Positions 24,592-34,135 of a stretch of 48,198 bases of DNA are shown piece by piece (position 1 is the stretch's first letter; every line of letters begins with the position of its first letter). Both the position numbers and the translations under genes were made by a program. Source of the stretch: Terriglobales bacterium (lineage in GTDB: Bacteria > Acidobacteriota > Terriglobia > Terriglobales > Acidobacteriaceae). The stretch covers positions 1 through 48,198 of the forward strand of contig DASSIZ010000091.1 of the NCBI GenBank assembly GCA_035691485.1, given 5' to 3'. The notes under the pieces are model-generated. The model searched no databases, was not told the origin of the DNA, and saw only the letters and a list, made by a program, of their open reading frames with translations.

Positions 24592-25833
24592 TCAGTCCTC
24601 CCAGCGGCGGAAGATGAGGCAGCCGTTGGTGCCGCCAAAGCCGAAGGAATTGGAAACCGCGAACTCGATCTCGGCTTGACGGGAGTGCAGCGGAACGTAG
24701 TCGAGATCGCAACCTTCGTCGGGATCTTCCAGGTTGAGCGTTGGAGGAAGTACCTGGTCACGCAGGGCGAGCACGGTAACACCGGCTTCCAGGCCGCCGG
24801 CGCCTCCTAGCAGGTGACCGGTACTCGACTTGGTGGAACTGACGGCCAGCTTGTAAGCGTGGTCGCCGAAGGCGCGCTTGATGGCCTGCGTTTCCAGCTT
24901 GTCCCCGAGATCGGTGGAGGTTCCGTGGGCGTTGATGTAGCCAATCTGATCGGGGCGCAGCTTGGCGTCGTTGAGGGCGTTCACCATGACGCGGTATCCG
25001 CCTTCCCCTTCGGGCGCCGGCTGAGTAATGTGATTGGCGTCGGCGCTCATGCCGTAGCCGACAACCTCGGCCAGGATTTTCGCGCCGCGATTGCGGGCGT
25101 GCTCCAGGTCTTCCAGGACCAGGATGCCGGCGCCTTCGCCGATGACGAAACCGTCGCGTCCCTTGTCCCATGGGCGGCTGGCTTTCCCAGGATCATGGTT
25201 GCGGGTGGAAAGGGCGCGCATGGCGGAAAAACCGCCAACCCCCATGGGAGTAATGGCGGCTTCGGTGCCGCCGGCGATCATGACATCAGCGTCGCAGCGG
25301 GCAATGATTCTGAAGGCGTCCCCGATGGAGTGGGCGCTCGAGGTGCACGCTGTCGAGGTGCACTCATTGGGTCCCTTGGCGTTGTAGCGGATGCTGACGT
25401 GACCGGCGGCAAGGTTGGCGATGGCGGCGGGAATAAAAAAAGGCGAAATCTTGCGCGGGCCGCCGTTCAGCAGGTTGGAGTGCTCACGCTCGATGACGTC
25501 GAACCCGCCGATGCCGCTGCCGATGTGCACGCCGACGCGGCCGGCATTCTCATGCGATATCTGCAGGCCGGAGGACTTGATCGCTTCATCCGAGGCGGCG
25601 AGGGCAAAGTGGATGAAGCGCCCCATTTTCTTGATTTCTTTTTTCTCGATGAATTGAAGCGGGTCGAAGTTGCGGACTTCCCCGGCAATCTGCGAGGCGA
25701 ATTGCGAGGCGTCGAACTGCTGGATTTTTTCGATGCCGCTCTTGCCGGCCAGCAGGTTACGCCAGACTTCCTCGGTGGTGTTGCCGGTCCCGCAGATAAG
25801 ACCGATGCCGGTAACTACGACCCGCCTTCCCAA
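24592..25833 (-). CDS. fabF: Beta-ketoacyl-ACP synthase II
   Basis: Condensing enzyme of type II fatty-acid elongation: adds malonyl-ACP units to acyl-ACP. The catalytic triad is intact: Cys163 (TACTSSAHS), His303 (NAHGTST) and His340 (STGHLLGGAGG). Its 413 residues match the family. It lies downstream of acpP on the same strand, the classic acpP-fabF order. The 91-nt spacer between them is largely a heptamer array. Confidence 0.97.
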   Translation of the reverse strand: MGRRVVVTGIGLICGTGNTTEEVWRNLLAGKSGIEKIQQFDASQFASQIAGEVRNFDPLQFIEKKEIKKMGRFIHFALAASDEAIKSSGLQISHENAGRVGVHIGSGIGGFDVIEREHSNLLNGGPRKISPFFIPAAIANLAAGHVSIRYNAKGPNECTSTACTSSAHSIGDAFRIIARCDADVMIAGGTEAAITPMGVGGFSAMRALSTRNHDPGKASRPWDKGRDGFVIGEGAGILVLEDLEHARNRGAKILAEVVGYGMSADANHITQPAPEGEGGYRVMVNALNDAKLRPDQIGYINAHGTSTDLGDKLETQAIKRAFGDHAYKLAVSSTKSSTGHLLGGAGGLEAGVTVLALRDQVLPPTLNLEDPDEGCDLDYVPLHSRQAEIEFAVSNSFGFGGTNGCLIFRRWED

Positions 25834-25860
25834 ATTGCATGCTCCCTGAAGCTATCAAGT

Positions 25861-25916
25861 AGCTCCCGGCGATCGGCGATCGGAGCAAGCCGAGCCGACA
25901 GCCGAGAACCGACGCC
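25861..25916. repeat. 7-nt periodic array in the acpP-fabF spacer
   Basis: Eight heptamers: AGCTCCC, then GGCGATC twice, then GGAGCAA, then GCCGAGC, then CGACAGC, then CGAGAAC, then CGACGCC. The later units reverse-complement to GGC-led words similar to the first ones, giving weak inverted arms. Confidence 0.78.
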
Positions 25917-25924
25917 CAATCGCA

Positions 25925-26173
25925 CTACTGCTTGCTGACCTTGGCGTTCTTGCTGATGTAGTCCACGGCGTCCTGGACGGTGCGAATTTTCTCGGCGTCC
26001 TCGTCGGGAATCTCTATGTCAAAAGCTTCCTCGAAAGCCATGACCAGTTCGACGGTGTCGAGCGAATCGGCGCCGAGGTCGTCCACGAAGGAAGCGTTGG
26101 CGGTGACTTCGGCCTCATCGACCCCGAGCTGCTCCACGATGATCTGCTTCACTTTTTCTTCTACCTGCGCCAT
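25925..26173 (-). CDS. acpP: Acyl carrier protein
   Basis: Carries growing acyl chains on a phosphopantetheine arm. The 82-residue acidic protein has the attachment motif [10 protein letters not shown] with Ser37, and the usual helix-rich layout. It is transcribed towards fabF, its metabolic partner. ATG 26173 is preceded by AGGGAGGG on the minus strand, a good ribosome binding site. The upstream region (26174-26317) has one short 7-nt array and no other gene. Confidence 0.97.
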   Translation of the reverse strand: MAQVEEKVKQIIVEQLGVDEAEVTANASFVDDLGADSLDTVELVMAFEEAFDIEIPDEDAEKIRTVQDAVDYISKNAKVSKQ

Positions 26174-26263
26174 CTGGCGGCCCTCCCTGCACTCAATAAA
26201 CTTCTAAGTCTATCTGGCGATGATTCCGCCTGTAAAGCGAATGGGGATGGTACATGGGAAAGC

Positions 26264-26284
26264 GACTAGTGGCTAGTGGGTTGA
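26264..26284. repeat. 7-nt periodic array between acpP and the secreted protein
   Basis: GACTAGT, then GGCTAGT, then GGGTTGA. Three units only. Confidence 0.5.
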
Positions 26285-26317
26285 TGCCGGACGCACTTCC
26301 TGGCCACCAGGTAAGAC

Positions 26318-27184
26318 TCAGTTGCTGGCGCCTGAGCTGCCGGAGGCGGAACTGGCGGAGTTCAGCTCGGTCAAGGTGATTGCCCGGTAGTCGCTATGGG
26401 AAACTTCGACGACGGCTCGGCCGACCAGGCGGGTCCTGGCCTCGGAATGGATGTGCACCGGCAGGCTGAATTCCCCGCATTCGCCGTATTCCTGGACGAA
26501 TTCGATTTTCTTGATGAAGAAGGACGGAGACTTCACCATCTGGCCCTCGGCACGGTGCAGGCGCCCGGTGGCGGAGTCCACGAAGATGCGGCCCTTGAAC
26601 AAACCCGGCTCTTTGTGGCGTGGTTTTACCTGGTAAATGTATTCGACGTGGCCGTCACTGGTTTCCGTTCCCTTATAGCTGAACTTGTAGTTTTCCCCGG
26701 TGATCGCGGTACGCGCACCTTCACCTTTTTGGACGTGATCGACCTCGGACTGCAGAATCCGGGAAATGACATTGGTCTTCACGAAGCCGTCGCCGGCGAA
26801 GTGGAGAGCGGCGAATGCCATCGAGCGCGGCGCTTGGAAGTAACGCCGCAATTCGAACTTGCCGTGCTGCTTGGTGTCGGGGAGATCGGCTTCGACGATG
26901 GTGACGTCACTGTACGCGCCGAGTTCCGCAAGCTGCCGTTTCGCCAAGCCGAGATAAGAAGTCAAAGCCAGCTCGGGCGACATGCGGACCGTAGGCACGG
27001 GGGGAGTCAAGACATCTGGGCTCGCCGCGGAGCGGGCGCCTTCGGCGGCAGCGTCGGCAGTGATGGCATGAGCACGCATCATGCCGCTGGCACGGGGATC
27101 GGAGAAATCGGAGTCCTGGGCGAGCGCGGCGGAGGTCGCCAGCAGAAACAGAAAGGCCCCTACGATGGTTATGACACGTCGCAT
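26318..27184 (-). CDS. Secreted protein, possible outer-membrane lipoprotein-sorting-like fold
   Basis: A 288-residue protein with a signal peptide (MRRVITIVGAFLFLLATSAALAQ). The mature part has a pattern of beta-strands such as YIYQVKPRHKEPGLFKGRIFVDSATGRL and IEFVQEYGECG, reminiscent of LolA-like or DUF4292-type barrels that bind lipid. It lacks a lipobox and any catalytic motif. The C-terminus is Ser/Ala/Gly-rich. Role unknown; the fold suggestion is weak and comes from strand patterning alone. It is divergent from the ThyX-like gene over 253 nt, where I see no firm promoter. Confidence 0.78.
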   Translation of the reverse strand: MRRVITIVGAFLFLLATSAALAQDSDFSDPRASGMMRAHAITADAAAEGARSAASPDVLTPPVPTVRMSPELALTSYLGLAKRQLAELGAYSDVTIVEADLPDTKQHGKFELRRYFQAPRSMAFAALHFAGDGFVKTNVISRILQSEVDHVQKGEGARTAITGENYKFSYKGTETSDGHVEYIYQVKPRHKEPGLFKGRIFVDSATGRLHRAEGQMVKSPSFFIKKIEFVQEYGECGEFSLPVHIHSEARTRLVGRAVVEVSHSDYRAITLTELNSASSASGSSGASN

Positions 27185-27393
27185 GAAAAAGGCCCCACCC
27201 CGTCAATATAACCGCATTAGGGTACCGCAAAATCGGCAGGCAGTGAAGTCTCGAAGGTAACTAGAAGTAGTCCGAAATTCGCGCCTGCGTTCTTTACATT
27301 TCATTAGAGTCGGCACACGAAGATTTGATTCATGCAGGCTGACGCGCCAGGATGCGACAGGGCGATTTTGCGAGTCGCTGCCCGGCGTGCGTT

Positions 27394-27421
27394 GTGTGCT
27401 TGCGCCTTGCGCCCGAGCCTG
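27394..27421. repeat. 7-nt periodic array before the ThyX-like gene
   Basis: GTGTGCT, then TGCGCCT, then TGCGCCC, then GAGCCTG. The TGCGCCT unit recurs before folP (43035-43062), one of the few cases where two arrays share wording. Confidence 0.6.
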
Positions 27422-27437
27422 CGATGATGCCGCCGCC

Positions 27438-29018
27438 ATGTCCGATGCGAACAACCTCCCTTCCCACCAGAAAAATACCGCTCCGGCGATCGAGGTTTAC
27501 GCGGTGTATGGCGCGGATCCGGAGATCCAGGCCTATGCCATGGCGAAGTACTCGCGCTCGGCATTGTCGATGAAGGAGTCGCTGCGAGAGATCAATGAAC
27601 AGCGCGCGGAAAAATTTCTGAACACCTTTTACTTTCAGTATGGACACCGTTCCATCGCGGACCTGGCGCACCTGGCGATTGCAGTGGAAAAGCTTTCCAT
27701 CCTGGCGGCGATCGCCCTGGTGGACGAGCAGCGCTGGGATGGACAGGAGCGCTCGACGAGGTACCAGGATTTCAAGCGCGGCGGCTACTTCACTCCCGAT
27801 TTCAGCCGCCTCGAAATGTGCGAGCTGCGATACCGCGACACCGTTGCAATGCTGATGGCCGAGTACGAGGCGCTGTCGGAGACCACCTGGCGCTACCTTG
27901 CGGACAAAACTCCGAAGCCGCCGGAGATGAAGCCGGAGGCGTACGAACGAACGCTGCGGGCGCGGGCATTTGACATCTCGCGCTATCTGCTGCCGCTGGC
28001 GACCAACACGTCGCTGGGGCAGATCGTGAACGCGCGCACGTTGGAGACGCAGATCTCGCGCCTGTTGTCGCATACGCATCCGGAAGTTCGGCACCTCGGG
28101 GAGCTGCTGAAACAGGCAGCGAAGGAGCCGGCATACAACGTGAACGAGGTGCGTTACCGCCAGCTGATCGAAGACGCCAAGGGATACGACGAGGCCTGGG
28201 GCAAGCAATTGCGGGACGACATTCTGAAACCGGTGCGGGTAGCGCCCACACTTGTGAAGTACGCGGAAGCGAACCCCTACGAGATGGAAACGCGGCGTGA
28301 GCTGAAGCAGGCGGCGGCGGAGATCATGGCCGAAGCGCCAATTGCCCCCGCGCCGCTGGTGGATTTGCTGGAAGACGAGCCCCTGGAAATTGAACTGGCG
28401 ACGACGTTGCTGTACGAGCACTGCCACCATTCCTACCGGCAGGTGCGCGAGCGCGTCGAGGGAATGGGAGCGAAGCGGCGCGACGAGATCATCCACCTGG
28501 GCCTGAAACATCGCGGCCGGCACGATGAGCTGCTGCGGCCGTTCCACGCCGGACAAAGCTTCCGCTTCGATATCCTGATGGACATCGGCGGCTTCCGTGA
28601 CATGCACCGGCACCGTCGCTGTACGCAGATCGGACAAGCCTTTACCACGGTCCACGGCTTTGACATGCCGGAGGAGGTGCGCGCGGCGGGCGTGGAAAAG
28701 CGTTACGCCGAGACCATGAAGCGCGCAGCCGAAGCGGCGCAGCATGTGGAAGCAGAGTTGCGGCGCGCGGGGTGCGATCATGCCGAGGCCAGCGCGCTAT
28801 ACCTCATCCCGCTGGGGTACCGCAAGCGAACCCTGTTCAAAATGGATTTCGCCGAGGCGGTGTACGTTGCGGAACTTCGCACCGGGCCGGGCGGGCACAT
28901 CTCTTACCGCCGGGTGGCGTATCAAATGTACGAGGCCGTGGCAAGCCGGCACCCGGCGCTGGCGCACTATTTCCGCGTCACCGACATCAAGCAGGAAGTG
29001 GACCTGCTGCAGCGATAA
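27438..29018 (+). CDS. Tandem ThyX-like protein (two flavin-dependent thymidylate synthase domains)
   Basis: A 526-residue protein made of two domains with the ThyX pattern; ThyX makes dTMP from dUMP using FADH2. Domain 1 has GHRS (His70) and the serine block ERSTRY (Ser106), but the positions of the RHR signature read DEQ. Domain 2 has an RHR at 391-393, but the serine 10 positions after the first Arg is Ala401. Each half therefore keeps a different part of the canonical RHR-x7-S motif. ThyX active sites form between subunits, so the halves might complement each other, or the protein may have another function. ATG 27438 begins MSDANN; an upstream TTG at 27387 would add 17 unlikely residues. 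Confidence 0.85.
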   Translation: MSDANNLPSHQKNTAPAIEVYAVYGADPEIQAYAMAKYSRSALSMKESLREINEQRAEKFLNTFYFQYGHRSIADLAHLAIAVEKLSILAAIALVDEQRWDGQERSTRYQDFKRGGYFTPDFSRLEMCELRYRDTVAMLMAEYEALSETTWRYLADKTPKPPEMKPEAYERTLRARAFDISRYLLPLATNTSLGQIVNARTLETQISRLLSHTHPEVRHLGELLKQAAKEPAYNVNEVRYRQLIEDAKGYDEAWGKQLRDDILKPVRVAPTLVKYAEANPYEMETRRELKQAAAEIMAEAPIAPAPLVDLLEDEPLEIELATTLLYEHCHHSYRQVRERVEGMGAKRRDEIIHLGLKHRGRHDELLRPFHAGQSFRFDILMDIGGFRDMHRHRRCTQIGQAFTTVHGFDMPEEVRAAGVEKRYAETMKRAAEAAQHVEAELRRAGCDHAEASALYLIPLGYRKRTLFKMDFAEAVYVAELRTGPGGHISYRRVAYQMYEAVASRHPALAHYFRVTDIKQEVDLLQR

Positions 29019-29024
29019 CGGGGC

Positions 29025-29609
29025 TCATTTGTGACTCTCCACCAGACGCCACCACAAGAACTTCTGCCATTCGAGGAACACTTCCTTGACGACGGCGCGA
29101 TTGCTCCACCAACGAGGCGTTGAAAGCAGCCCATTGTCGGCAGCGGCGGCGCTCCAGGTGTAGGCTGGCAATCTTGCCTGCGCTATGGAAAGGGCGCGGC
29201 GGGTGTGGTAGTCGGAGGTGACGATCAGCACGCTGCGGGCGCCTGCGGGCGCGAAACACTGCTGCGCAGACTGCAACTCCAGCAGCGTGGAATCCCCCAC
29301 CGTGGGGCAAACGTGAACAGCGAGATCCGGCGCGGAGCGCTGGATAAATTCCGTTTCCAACTGCGCGGGCGAGCGGCCGAAGGCGATGGTGTCGGCACGG
29401 GCGTTCACCAGAACCTGGCGAGCGTATCCGGCGCGCAGCAATTCGATACCTTTCCAGTAGCGGACATCATTGCCGTCCCCCGCCAGCACCATGATGACGT
29501 CCGACCGCTGTGGCTGGTTCACCACCAGCGCGGGTCCGGCCCGGCGCAGCCCGAAGACGACCAGCGCGATGAAGGCGAGCACAAGCCCGGCTTTACGGAG
29601 GAAACGCAC
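29025..29609 (-). CDS. YdcF/SanA-like membrane protein (DUF218)
   Basis: A 194-residue protein with one N-terminal membrane helix (AGLVLAFIALVVFG) and a DUF218 domain: DVIMVLAGDGNDVRYWKGIELLRAGYA, then VTSDYHTRRAL, the block that most clearly marks the family. Members are linked to cell-envelope processes and vancomycin sensitivity in E. coli (SanA), but the reaction is unknown. It converges on the ThyX-like gene with a 6-nt gap. Confidence 0.88.
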   Translation of the reverse strand: MRFLRKAGLVLAFIALVVFGLRRAGPALVVNQPQRSDVIMVLAGDGNDVRYWKGIELLRAGYARQVLVNARADTIAFGRSPAQLETEFIQRSAPDLAVHVCPTVGDSTLLELQSAQQCFAPAGARSVLIVTSDYHTRRALSIAQARLPAYTWSAAAADNGLLSTPRWWSNRAVVKEVFLEWQKFLWWRLVESHK

Positions 29610-29630
29610 GGGGACGAAACGAAGAATAAC

Positions 29631-29672
29631 AGTGGCTGACGGTCTCAGGTCAGGTGGCTAGCGGCGGTCAGC
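29631..29672. repeat. 7-nt periodic array upstream of recA
   Basis: Six loose heptamers: AGTGGCT, then GACGGTC, then TCAGGTC, then AGGTGGC, then TAGCGGC, then GGTCAGC. GCTGAC and GTCAGC at the ends are inverted. Weaker than the other arrays. Confidence 0.45.
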
Positions 29673-29712
29673 ACGCGCGCGAACTCAGAATGACAACAGC
29701 ACCGGGTCAGAT

Positions 29713-29727
29713 ATTCGCTTTTTGTTC
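29713..29727 (+). promoter_or_regulatory. Possible LexA box of recA (direct repeat)
   Basis: ATTC-N7-GTTC, one mismatch from the GTTC-N7-GTTC direct repeat known for alphaproteobacterial LexA. A -10-like TATACT lies at 29750-29755. I see no good -35. recA starts 130 nt further on. Whether Acidobacteriota LexA binds this motif I cannot say from the sequence. Confidence 0.4.
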
Positions 29728-29881
29728 GCTCTACGAGGTGCCGTGCGCGTATACTCGCCGAAGTTTAGAATGGGAATTTGCAAGCCAGCCAAGCCAAGAT
29801 TTTGCGAATGACGTTTGCGGTTCTGCGTTACCCTGCAAGGTCTTCTGAATTACAAAGTTTCAGCGGTAGGAGAGCGTACTC

Positions 29882-30973
<1,092 letters not shown>

Positions 30974-31007
30974 GCCGGTCCGGAGTCCGAAGTTATCGAG
31001 AAAAGCA

Positions 31008-31064
31008 GGCCCGTTTTAGTCGGATACGTTTTCAGGCATCCGGCCACACGGGCCGCTTTTGTTT
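31008..31064 (+). terminator. Terminator hairpin after recA
   Basis: GGCCCGT (31008-31014) pairs with ACGGGCC (31048-31054), with CGGAT and ATCCG nested inside, followed by CTTTTGTTT. It is a two-stage stem with a U-rich tail. Confidence 0.7.
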
Positions 31065-31142
31065 GCTCCCGGCGTAGGGGCGGGCTTAGAATTTGCCTTC
31101 CATGCAAGCCCACCGGAATTACAAGACGCACCCCGAGGCCAA

Positions 31143-31718
31143 TTGAAGCCAGTCATTGCCATCTATCCCGGCACTTTTGATCCGCCGACCAACGGTCACC
31201 TCGACCTGATTCAACGGGGTGCCAACATTTTTGATGAGTTGGTGGTTGCCATCCTTCGCAACCCGGAAAAGGAGCCGGCCTTGTTTTCGCTGGCCGAGCG
31301 AAGGGCGATGCTGGAGTCGCTAACCAAGCGGTTCGACAACGTGCGCGTGGATACCTTCGACGGCCTCCTGGTGGACTACGCGGCGCGCATGGGCGCGGGA
31401 GCGCTGCTGCGCGGTATCCGGGCGATCAGCGATTACGAATACGAGCTGCAGATGGCGCTCATGAACCGCAAGCTCGATCCGCAAATGGAAACCGTGTTCA
31501 TGATGCCGGCCGAGGCGTATTCCTACGTCAGCTCGCGGTTGGTAAAAGAGATCGTGCAACTGGGCGGCTCGGTGCACGGGCTGATTCCGGAGCTGGTCGA
31601 GAAGAAACTGTACGAAAAAGTGAACGGCCGGAAACAGAGCCTGGAGCCGGCGGCCGCTGGACATCACGGAAATGCCGCTCACAACCACAAACGCCAGCGG
31701 CGAGGAAGAAGGAAGTAA
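31143..31718 (+). CDS. coaD: Phosphopantetheine adenylyltransferase
   Basis: Fourth step of coenzyme A synthesis: ATP plus 4'-phosphopantetheine gives dephospho-CoA. Nucleotidyltransferase motif YPGTFDPPTNGH with the T/HxGH motif at 16-19, and YSYVSSRLVKEI in place of the usual ISST block. At 191 residues it is about 30 longer than E. coli CoaD, the excess being a basic, His-rich tail. Start: TTG 31143 gives LKPVIAIYPG, matching the family, with GAGG 4 nt upstream; the only farther in-frame start (31059) lies inside the recA terminator. TAATG links its stop to the aminotransferase gene. Confidence 0.94.
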   Translation: MKPVIAIYPGTFDPPTNGHLDLIQRGANIFDELVVAILRNPEKEPALFSLAERRAMLESLTKRFDNVRVDTFDGLLVDYAARMGAGALLRGIRAISDYEYELQMALMNRKLDPQMETVFMMPAEAYSYVSSRLVKEIVQLGGSVHGLIPELVEKKLYEKVNGRKQSLEPAAAGHHGNAAHNHKRQRRGRRK

Positions 31719-32923
31719 TGTCAGTGGGAACGCAGGTGAAAACGTCTTTGACCGAGCGCATCAACCGAATTGAGATTTCCGCCACGCTGGCGGTGGTGAA
31801 TGAGGCTGACCGCATGCGACTGGCGGGGGCCGACCTGGTGGACTTCGGCGCCGGAGAACCGCATTTCAATACGCCGCAGCACATCAAGGACGCGGCGATT
31901 GCGGCCATCCAGGCCAACTTCACCAAGTACACGCCAGTGGGCGGCACCGCCGAATTGCGCGATGCGCTCGTCAAACGGCACGCCCAGGATTTCGGGTCGG
32001 ACTACAAGCGCGAAGAGTGCATCGCCTCGACCGGAGGCAAGCACGCCCTGTTCAACGCCATCCAGGTACTGGTCGAGCACCACGACGAAGTCATCGTGCC
32101 GGTGCCGGGGTGGGTGTCGTTCAAGGACATCATCCGCTACGCGGGCGGAAATCCGGTGTTCGTAGAGACCGACGAGAGCAAAGGATTCAGCCTCTCGCCG
32201 GCGATGATCGAAAGCGCCATCACGCCCAGGACAAAAGCAATCATCATCAATTCGCCGTCGAATCCGACCGGCGCGGTGCTGCCGCAGGAGGACTTCAAGG
32301 CCATCGTGCGCATGGCCGCCGAACGCGGCATCTGGGTCATCTGCGACGAGTGCTACGTCTATCTCGACTACAGCGGGAGGCGCTTTTCCGGCGGCGCGGT
32401 GACCGGAGCGAAAGAACGGATCGTAGTTATCGGCTCGCTCTCGAAGACGTACGCGATGACCGGCTGGCGCCTGGGTTACGCGCTGGCGCCCAAGGAAGTC
32501 GTCAGCGCCATGCAAAAATTGCAGAGCCAATCTACTTCGAACCCGACATCGATCGTGCAGAAGGCGGCGGTGGGGGCGGTCACCGGGCCGCAGGATTGCA
32601 TCCAGGAGATGGTCGAGGAGTACATTCGCCTGCGCGACCGCATGGTGGGTGGACTCACCGCGATTCCCGGCGTCAAGTGCAATGTTCCGCAGGGAGCATT
32701 TTACGCGTATCCGAACGTGTCCGCATTTTTTGGCCGCAAGGGAATCAATTCCGCCAGCGATGTTGCCGGACGATTGTTGCGCGAGGCGGAGGTGGTCACC
32801 GTGCCCGGCGAGGCCTTTGGCACGACGCAGCATATCCGGATCTCCTACCCCACTTCGCCGCGCGAGATCGATCGCGGGCTGGAGAGGCTAAGGAAATTCT
32901 TTGGAACAGTAGCTGGTAGCTAA
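31718..32923 (+). CDS. Class I/II aminotransferase (aspartate aminotransferase-like)
   Basis: PLP-dependent cytosolic aminotransferase of 401 residues. The Schiff-base lysine is Lys243 in SLSKTYAMTGWRLGY; INSPSNPTGAVL and the C-terminal IRISYPTS (substrate Arg) are also present. This is the AspB-like subgroup, which commonly interconverts aspartate and oxaloacetate but can accept other substrates; specificity is not proven. Its ATG overlaps the coaD stop by 1 nt. The last codons (VAGS and stop) are encoded by the heptamer array at 32908-32942. Confidence 0.92.
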   Translation: MSVGTQVKTSLTERINRIEISATLAVVNEADRMRLAGADLVDFGAGEPHFNTPQHIKDAAIAAIQANFTKYTPVGGTAELRDALVKRHAQDFGSDYKREECIASTGGKHALFNAIQVLVEHHDEVIVPVPGWVSFKDIIRYAGGNPVFVETDESKGFSLSPAMIESAITPRTKAIIINSPSNPTGAVLPQEDFKAIVRMAAERGIWVICDECYVYLDYSGRRFSGGAVTGAKERIVVIGSLSKTYAMTGWRLGYALAPKEVVSAMQKLQSQSTSNPTSIVQKAAVGAVTGPQDCIQEMVEEYIRLRDRMVGGLTAIPGVKCNVPQGAFYAYPNVSAFFGRKGINSASDVAGRLLREAEVVTVPGEAFGTTQHIRISYPTSPREIDRGLERLRKFFGTVAGS

Positions 32924-32942
32924 GAGCGGGAGTTAGGAGTTA
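32908..32942. repeat. 7-nt periodic array over the end of the aminotransferase gene
   Basis: AGTAGCT, then GGTAGCT, then AAGAGCG, then GGAGTTA twice. The first two units are coding and supply the stop codon of the aminotransferase. Confidence 0.72.
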
Positions 32943-33090
32943 GCCTGCTCTGCCAACCGTGAGAGCTCGGCAACTGGGCCATGGTCATACGCCTCTAACC
33001 AGAGTAGCCGGCCGGATTGTCTTTCCGGCTCGAGTCGCGCCACCGATTCGTTATAGTACTGCGTGCCTGTAGCTGCGGTGCCATTCACGC

Positions 33091-34131
33091 ATGTCCGAAC
33101 TCTATCCGCTGCTGTTGAAGCCGCAATTTGTCGAGCGCATTTGGGGCTCGCGCGATCTGTCGCCACTGTTCGGACCGCCGCCCGGTGAAGCGCCCATCGG
33201 AGAAGTATGGCTCACCGGCGATGACTGCCAGGTGGCCAGCGGCCCGCTGGCGGGCGCGTCGCTGGGCGAGCTGTGCCGCCGGTTTGGGCGCGACCTGGTG
33301 GGCGAGACGGCGAGCGAGACCGACCGCTTCCCGCTCCTCGTCAAATTTCTTTTTCCGCACGGCAAGCTGTCGGTGCAGGTCCATCCTGACGACGAGACTG
33401 CCCTCCGCGCCGGCTTACCCTGCGGAAAAACCGAGTGCTGGTACGTGCTGAAGGCCGAGCCGGGGGCGAAGGTCGGGTTGGGTCTGAAGCTGGGGACCAC
33501 TCGCGAGCAGTTTGCTCGCGCCATCGAGGAAGTCCGCGCCGAGCAATTGCTGAACTGGATCGAGGTTCGCGAAGGAGAAATGATTTACGTGGACGCGGGC
33601 ACGGTGCACGCGATCGGGCCGGGCGTGATGTTGTTGGAGACACAGCAGAACTCCGACACCACCTACCGGCTGTATGATTACGGGCGTCCGCGCGATTTGC
33701 ACGTCGAGCAAGGGATGCAGGCATTGAAGGAAAGGACGAAGGCGGGCAAGGTCGAGCCTTGGGTAAGAGACGAAAATCTTGTCGTGCTGATTTGGTCACC
33801 CAGTTTCCTTGTTGCGAAACACAGGCTCGGCAAGGACGCGGGTTCTAGCATGGAGGAGTACAACGCAGGAGAGTTCAAACCGGGGCATAAGACTTACCGC
33901 AAGACCGTCGTTTGCGTTGCCCTGAAGGGGTGCGGGATTATAGAGACGCGTAACTCCGAACCAGTGACATTTGCTTCCGGCGAGGCTGTTGTAGTTCCCG
34001 CCGGTCTCGATTGGTTCCGAGTGGTACCGCAGTGGGAAGTTGAGTTTCTTACAATGAAGTTACCTTCGAAAGAACATAAGGAAGAATTGGTGCGAACGGA
34101 GATCCCTCTCATCGATTCTCTCGGCACCTAA
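33091..34131 (+). CDS. manA: Mannose-6-phosphate isomerase, class I
   Basis: Zinc enzyme interconverting fructose-6-P and mannose-6-P, feeding GDP-mannose synthesis. Zinc-site blocks QVHPDDE, KTECWY and DAGTVHAIGPG are present, as is the C-terminal cupin half; 346 residues is in the short class I range. The next two genes complete the path to GDP-mannose with an intervening phosphomutase, so they form one functional unit. ATG 33091 begins MSELYPLLLKP, a typical start. TATAGT at 33052 is -10-like but has no partner -35. Confidence 0.94.
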   Translation: MSELYPLLLKPQFVERIWGSRDLSPLFGPPPGEAPIGEVWLTGDDCQVASGPLAGASLGELCRRFGRDLVGETASETDRFPLLVKFLFPHGKLSVQVHPDDETALRAGLPCGKTECWYVLKAEPGAKVGLGLKLGTTREQFARAIEEVRAEQLLNWIEVREGEMIYVDAGTVHAIGPGVMLLETQQNSDTTYRLYDYGRPRDLHVEQGMQALKERTKAGKVEPWVRDENLVVLIWSPSFLVAKHRLGKDAGSSMEEYNAGEFKPGHKTYRKTVVCVALKGCGIIETRNSEPVTFASGEAVVVPAGLDWFRVVPQWEVEFLTMKLPSKEHKEELVRTEIPLIDSLGT

Positions 34132-34135
34132 TTAC

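Noticed and set aside
33052-33057. TATAGT as a promoter of manA
   Set aside because: No -35-like hexamer lies at 16-18 nt; the match is too weak alone.
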